The translations under genes were made by a program, and so were the position numbers. Below are positions 58,801 through 64,000 of a DNA stretch of 64,000 bases, piece by piece. Every line of letters begins with the position of its first letter. Within the stretch, counting starts at the first letter, position 1. Source of the stretch: Diatrype stigma (lineage: Eukaryota; Ascomycota; Sordariomycetes; Xylariales; Diatrypaceae); contig JAKJXP020000039.1 of the NCBI GenBank assembly GCA_022225965.2, forward strand, positions 124,001 to 188,000. Direction: 5' to 3'. The notes under the pieces were generated by a model, which was given only the letters and a program-made list of their open reading frames with translations, was not told where the DNA came from and ran no database searches.

Positions 58801-61180
58801 TGTTGGGTGTCTAGACAACCAGATATAAGACGGGTCTAGGTTTGGTGTAAGGCGTAAATCCTTGGTGCATCTAGATGATTATAAGTACTAGGTAAGTAGG
58901 TAGGTATATGTAGGGCTTTGCGCAGACTGCATGAACATCACTGATGTTACAGCGATCGCAGGTGTTAGTAACATATCCCCCGCACTACAACCATGTAGGC
59001 ACAATACTTACCTACATACTTACTGCATACATGCATTGTGGCATTTTATCAGTCAATTAATTCCGTCTATCTGTCGTATGTTAGTGCAAGACTTTGCTCA
59101 CCGCTCTCTCGGTCGAACAAGCAGGCACTCGACAAGCAGTGGCTCACGCGTCTACTCCTCCGCTGCTCGCTCTGTCTTGCCTTTTTGCCTGCTTGCCCTT
59201 GTGCTTGCTTGTCTGGACCGAGCAGCTGATAGTAACTAACTTATAACAAGTGCTGGACCGGTCCGTAGGGATTGTAGATTGTATGTACTACGGAGTTAGC
59301 AGCAGAGATCACAGCAATAGCGCCGGGGTATATCGCAACTGATCGCACTCCAGGGTGGAGTTTGCTGAAACGACCGGACGGGGCAATTGCAAACAGACCG
59401 CTTCAGCAGTTGAAGCCACCAGCGGGGAATTAATCAGATTTGGGCATCAATTATTGAGGAGAGAGGGTTAACAGTGACCTATACATATAGTGCTACTCAA
59501 CCACTTCGTGTTTTTCCTGGAAGCCTATTGATTGAACACGCAAGTCTTGATCTCATCCTACCAATCGACCTCACTTGTGTCTATAAGACATTGTTCCAAC
59601 TCGTCGAGGCCGGATCCTTCCTACCTACCTACCACCTACCAACCCCCTTCATACCTACGTACATGAAGGCATACATATGTAGGTAGGCACGGGCTTGGTA
59701 GGCTGGTAGGTAAGCAAGCAGGCAAGGTACCAGAAACAAGAGTCAGATAGGGTTCGACTACATCTGTGTCCCGAGCGGAACGTCCCTCGTTCCTTGAGGT
59801 TGGTTCCCTATGTAACTACCTAAGCCCCTATACTGCCACCACGTGTGCGTATGAAACTCTATATGGCCTAGATGCCTGGGACATGCCTGGGACATGCCTA
59901 GGAAGCACAATCCGCCAGCAAACACACAAACACCCGACCTCGGCCAAGTACTATATCTACTCGCTTCTAGTCCTTGCTTGTCTACCTTCCCGACGCGAAC
60001 CATAGTTTCATCTGCGAACCTCCTGAAAGAAGGAAGTCATTGTAAGGACTGACTAGTAGGTCACCTGCCTAGTAGTTATCTAGGCATCTAACAAAACTTT
60101 TTCTAGCCTTACGAAGTACCACGCTCCGCCGTATCGCCCGCTGAGAAAACTTATATACATACAATACATATGCATACTACCTATGTACCTACATACATAC
60201 CTCGATTACTCGGGTCTATGACTGTACGTAGTAGTATATTAAGTCACAGCACTAACAGTAGCAGGTTAGCCATCCAAAAAAGACGTGAGGGCGCTTAGCT
60301 GTATTAGGTATCTACGGGATCGATGTATTACCCAGGTAGTAACAGTGGATGCGAGTTGTGGCTGTTAGTGCAGAGATAGGGTCCTTGCCGACCAGGATCG
60401 CAAGGATAGGAGGGGGGAGAAATCGCCCAAGTCACCGCTGGACCGCTGCATACGTGCGCTACAGCTCCATGCAGTTGAGCTACCGCCAGGCTAGTATTGT
60501 ACAATAGGTAGTACCGACTGTACAATACCTGCCTACCTACTCTACATAGTATGTATGTACACTACTTCGTACAGGGGTTTTCATGGGGGGTTTTCATGGT
60601 TGTGCGGGCGAATCTGCATGTCCTGGATGTGCTGAATTGATTGATTGACCTTGTCTCCCACCTCCGTACTTCGTACCTCTCCTCATTCTCCCTGTGGGTG
60701 CAGCAACACAACAGCAACAGGCACTGGACTGGGGGCAACGAGTTTGTCTGTCTCTGTCTGGCTGCAGTCTGGGCTGTCTTGTCTGTCTGGCTGGTTCGCT
60801 GGCTTTGGCATCTGTATCTACTATCTGCTTGCATCTCAACTGTATCAATTATCACCAAGTACCTGCCTACCTACTTCACCAGCTTACCAGCTTACCAACC
60901 TACCTCCTCCCTACCTCCCTACCAACCTACCTCCCTACCTGCATGGGTGTTGTGTGTATATGTGTGGTGTATGTGTGTGTGCCTGTGTATGTGCCTACCA
61001 ATGTGTGGCTTCGTCAAGAGAGACGTTGATTGATCTTCCTCTTATTCTTCTTTCCCGCACACAACTCCACACTCTTTTGACTCTGTGATTCTACAAAAAA
61101 TTCTCTCTCGTTGCTGGCCGCTCCTGGCTCTCCAGGGCAGCGTTCCGCGTTCTGTGCTGTAATTGTTCTTATAAAGGTAA

Positions 61181-61236
61181 GCAAATGCAAAATGCAAAAT
61201 GCAAAATGCAGAATGCGAACTGCAAATGCAAATGCG
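61181..61236 (+). repeat. Imperfect tandem repeat (AAATGCAA/AAAATGC)
   Basis: About seven copies of an AAAATGC word in the presumed 5' region of the Pumilio-like gene. Confidence 0.8.
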
Positions 61237-61657
61237 TCTTCCCTTGCCGAGTCCTAAGTAGTCCTCGAGTATCGCTCAACAAACCCACCCCCCTCCTCTC
61301 CACCACCCCTGCAAGAGGCATCGTCTCCCAGTAGCCGCCCAACTGCGCATCCGAGTGCCGAAGGGATCGAGTTGCGCCGGCAGACCACGCAGCTGGAATG
61401 AAGCGCGAGGCTCTAGCAACCCATCATATTCTCTGTGTCACCACCCGAAGCCTCTGTATTCGTCGGTTCGTCGATGTTGCCTTTCGTTGGAGCTTTGTTC
61501 TATCCGGCGCATATCATATACCTGTGCCGATATTTGGGGGCTGGGGCTGGCTGACTGACACGCTTTGCCGCGACGGCAGTTTATAGAACCCGGTGATAGC
61601 CAACAAGGCCTGTACGAAGACCCACGAAAGACCACGAATTGTAAAATAGGAGGAAAG

Positions 61658-64000
61658 ATGGATGAATACCGATTTCGCGCGCAGCAGTCGCCCAGAAACG
61701 AGGCGCCGATGAATTCGCTTGTCTCACCACCGAGGAACGGCACGGGCAGGCTGCCCCAACAGCCGCAGCCCATCCCGCAAGATCCTCGAACCACCCTGCC
61801 CCGCCGCTTCACAACGGACTCGGGGCGTGTACCAACATTGTCGACAATATCCACCCAGCGATTGCCCGAGCCTCAAGAATATGCTGCCGTAAGTCCATGC
61901 CTGTATATGTAATGATCTCCTCGGGGCGGGAGGGGGTTCGAGGTATATGGAGGGGGTGCGCAAGGGGGAAGGGGGGCCGGGGGGGTCCAAGTGTCTAGCC
62001 TTGCTAGAGCTTATCTCCCGGAAGGCAATGTCTCAATCGGCCCCCTAATTCACTGTCTTGCTCTTGTGGAACTGTAGACTAATTGGTGCCGACCCAACCA
62101 CAGTATAAAGTTCAATTGGTAAGGCGTTCCCGTCTCTTCTCGGCGTTTGGTTCTCGGATCCGTTACGTGTCAGCAAGTCGTAACGTGACGTCGCCTGCGC
62201 CGCAGCCAGTCCTCGCAGCCAGTCCTCCCCAGTGGGCATCAACTCGGTATTCAAGAGTCAATGCTGACATGGATAGCAGTTAGAGAAGAAGAAGCTCGAG
62301 TATGAGAAAATTCGAGAGCAGAGGCGGCGATTTGAAGCCGAGATGCAGAAGCTGGACCAGCAACAGCTCCGGGATGAGTTTGACATCGCCCAAATGCAGG
62401 AGGAACTGGGCCATAGACATTCCTTGAGCCTCACTGGCCACCAGTCTGAGCCGACGACACCTCCTGAGTATCGGGATCCCAGCGCGGGTTTCCCAACAAT
62501 GTTCTCGAGGCCTAATCGGTACTCGACGTCGAGTTTGGTCTCCCCGCAAGGGCTGATGAATCGGCCAGCAAGGTCGGGCTCCCAACTTGCTTCACCATCA
62601 GGCTTGGTGCAGTCGGTCTTCAATTTCGATCAACTACCATCTCGATCAGTACCAGCGTCCAGAAGAAACAGCGACGAGGACGAGAAAGAAGAAGCAATAC
62701 GACAGGATCCCACCAGTCATCGGTCAACGAATGCGTAAGTAAAGCGGTTTCTGTTCTTCGCCCATATTTTCTGTGATTTCTGCGTCGTGTTCATGGACTC
62801 AACACCCGCTATCGATTAAGTGCAAGTGCTACTGAATGGCAATGTACGACCTCAGTAGGTGAGGTGAAGTGAAGTGGAGTGAAGTGAAGTGGGTTAAGTT
62901 CAAATGCGAAGGCGCCAGCGGGTCTTTGAGTTTGGGCATATGGTCGTGATAGTATCACGATGAAGTTGGATTTCGCCTACCACCAACCACTCTGGCCCTT
63001 CACCCTACCTATCTACGTTTCTACTTACCAAACCACATACCTACCATTATTCAACTATTCAATGCTGCTAGCCATTATTCCAGTTTCTGGGGGGTTCTAT
63101 TAGTACGATAGGTACCTTTCAATAGGTATCTGTTAGCAGTTTACACGCACAGTCTCGAGCCGACTAATCAACCCATTGTCGACCCTCTGCTTCGTTCTTT
63201 TCCCAACCTACTCCTCCCCATTGTCACCGTGAATTCTCACTCCCACTTCTGATTTCTTCACTTTTGCCAACCAAGCTCTAGGAAGCTACAGAAATCACTA
63301 GCTGTACAGTACACACCCTCCCCCTGCACCTTTCCTCTCCCTTCACTTTCTGCCTTCACCACATTGTCTTCCATCTTCCCACCTTACATCAGTCGCATTC
63401 TTTACCAAAGGCGTGACTACTTGGAAAGCACCTTCCTCTGCCACAGTTTCTACCCATTCAGACTCGCAGCCTCTTCTGCTTCCTTGATATTCCCTACAAT
63501 CCTAGATCGTCCACAGAACCTTCTGCCATCATCATCTTCAGGCTTGTGGAAACTGAACAGTACTAACCTTAGAACTTGTGTTTCAGCCTCAACCGATACT
63601 CATTACCTGTGACACGCCGTGGCAATCTCTACGACAACATCGATCAGACTAACGCAGCTGGATTCCTCTTCCGAGACGACGACAGCACAATGGACTCGAC
63701 GGGCTTCGCCAACATGAAGCCTGCCGGCCCTGAGGATAGCTTTCCTCAACTTTATGCCCAGAAGGGTAATCCGAACGTGGTGAGTAGTCTCCAACAAGTA
63801 CCTATTTCCTTACAATACGCACATGTGATACGGTAGGGCCTATCGTGATACCTACCTATTGTCCTGCCAATTCACTGTCCCTCCATATCACCATAGGAAC
63901 AGGACAAAATTTGCACCATCGACACAGTTCTACTTGATTCCCTCTTAATGCCCTACCCCTCAGGCCTTACCCCTCCCTCCGTTCATTCAGAAATTCACTT
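61658..64000 (+). CDS. N-terminal part of a probable Pumilio-family RNA-binding protein (continues past window)
   Basis: Three exons are visible, 61658-61888, 62280-62734 and 63587-63779, joining in frame to 293 residues; the gene then runs on beyond the window, possibly via an acceptor at 63896. Start MDEYRFRAQQSP. A charged coiled-coil stretch (LEKKKLEYEKIREQRRRFEAEMQ in part) precedes SLTGHQSEPTTPPEYRD, FSRPNRYSTSSLVSPQG and, in exon 3, LNRYSLPV and AAGFLFRDDD. I recall this combination from the disordered N-termini of ascomycete Puf proteins, whose C-terminal Pumilio repeats bind mRNA 3' UTRs; the repeats themselves would lie outside the window, so the assignment is tentative. Introns are unusually long here (391 and 852 nt). 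Confidence 0.6.

Larger units (their letters stand above)
54963..61657. other. 6.7-kb gene-poor region
   Basis: Between rpc2 and the Pumilio-like gene, both transcribed away from it. It contains a 12-bp minisatellite (55754-55860), CT-rich stretches (56320-56350), many CTACCTAC/TAGGTAGG words (59630-59700, 60180-60210, 60840-60960) and an AAATGCAA array (61181-61236). Frames of up to 205 codons occur but look like low-complexity or antisense noise. It could hold a very long 5' UTR, promoter elements or a non-coding transcript. Confidence 0.55.

Overview
The window is nuclear DNA of a filamentous ascomycete (Pezizomycotina, probably Sordariomycetes). Genes carry several short introns of about 45-100 nt with GT...AG ends. 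Recognisable fungal proteins include Ypt1, a Yat2/FacC-type carnitine acetyltransferase, a NACHT-ankyrin NLR, a fungal rhodopsin-domain protein, a 2EXR protein, Rad57 and the RNA polymerase III subunit Rpc2. Intergenic DNA is long and rich in TAGGTA/TACCTA words. No operons, CRISPR arrays, rRNA or convincing tRNA genes were seen. All exon coordinates below were worked out by hand from splice signals, frame continuity and family conservation.

Layout. 1-236: 3' end of an unidentified gene. 1642-2914 (-): ypt1. 4621-5717 (+): conserved, probably mitochondrial protein. 6535-8097 (+): 2EXR protein. 8864-11720 (-): carnitine acetyltransferase. 14514-19197 (-): NACHT-ankyrin NLR. 19866-21285 (-): rhodopsin-domain membrane protein. 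22308-23446 (+): SDR oxidoreductase. 23984-25250 (-): Osh4/Kes1-type oxysterol-binding protein. 25608-27441 (-): cytochrome P450 with an apparent one-base frameshift near its 3' end. 27442-29326: repeat- and palindrome-rich spacer. 29327-31211 (-): second, intact P450. 32078-35124 (+): ABCG transporter. 36708-38089 (+): secreted GH5 glucanase. 39747-40709 (+): Kre9/KNH-like cell-surface protein. 41376-43926 (-): 14-TM-type MFS exporter. 44967-46509 (-): Cys-rich single-pass membrane protein with a Q/P-rich tail. 48762-50714 (+): rad57. 51275-54962 (-): rpc2. 54963-61657: 6.7 kb without genes, holding a 12-bp minisatellite. 61658 to beyond the end (+): N-terminal part of a probable Pumilio-family protein.

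How it fits together. The two flanks (about 1-12 kb and 48-64 kb) are housekeeping. The middle (about 14-47 kb) is accessory in character: NLR, receptor-like membrane protein, SDR, two P450s, sterol carrier, ABC and MFS exporters, secreted wall enzyme and wall-surface proteins. The block from 22.3 to 35.1 kb (SDR, sterol-binding protein, two P450s, ABCG pump) contains oxidation, lipid-binding and export functions but no PKS, NRPS or terpene synthase. It is the best candidate for a small tailoring/transport cluster, possibly acting on a sterol or other imported lipid. This remains an inference. Against it, Osh4-like genes are normally housekeeping and one P450 looks broken. The same block contains a dispersed repeat in two copies (19557-19865 and 27872-28038) and a long imperfect hairpin (28227-28335), suggesting past mobile-element activity.
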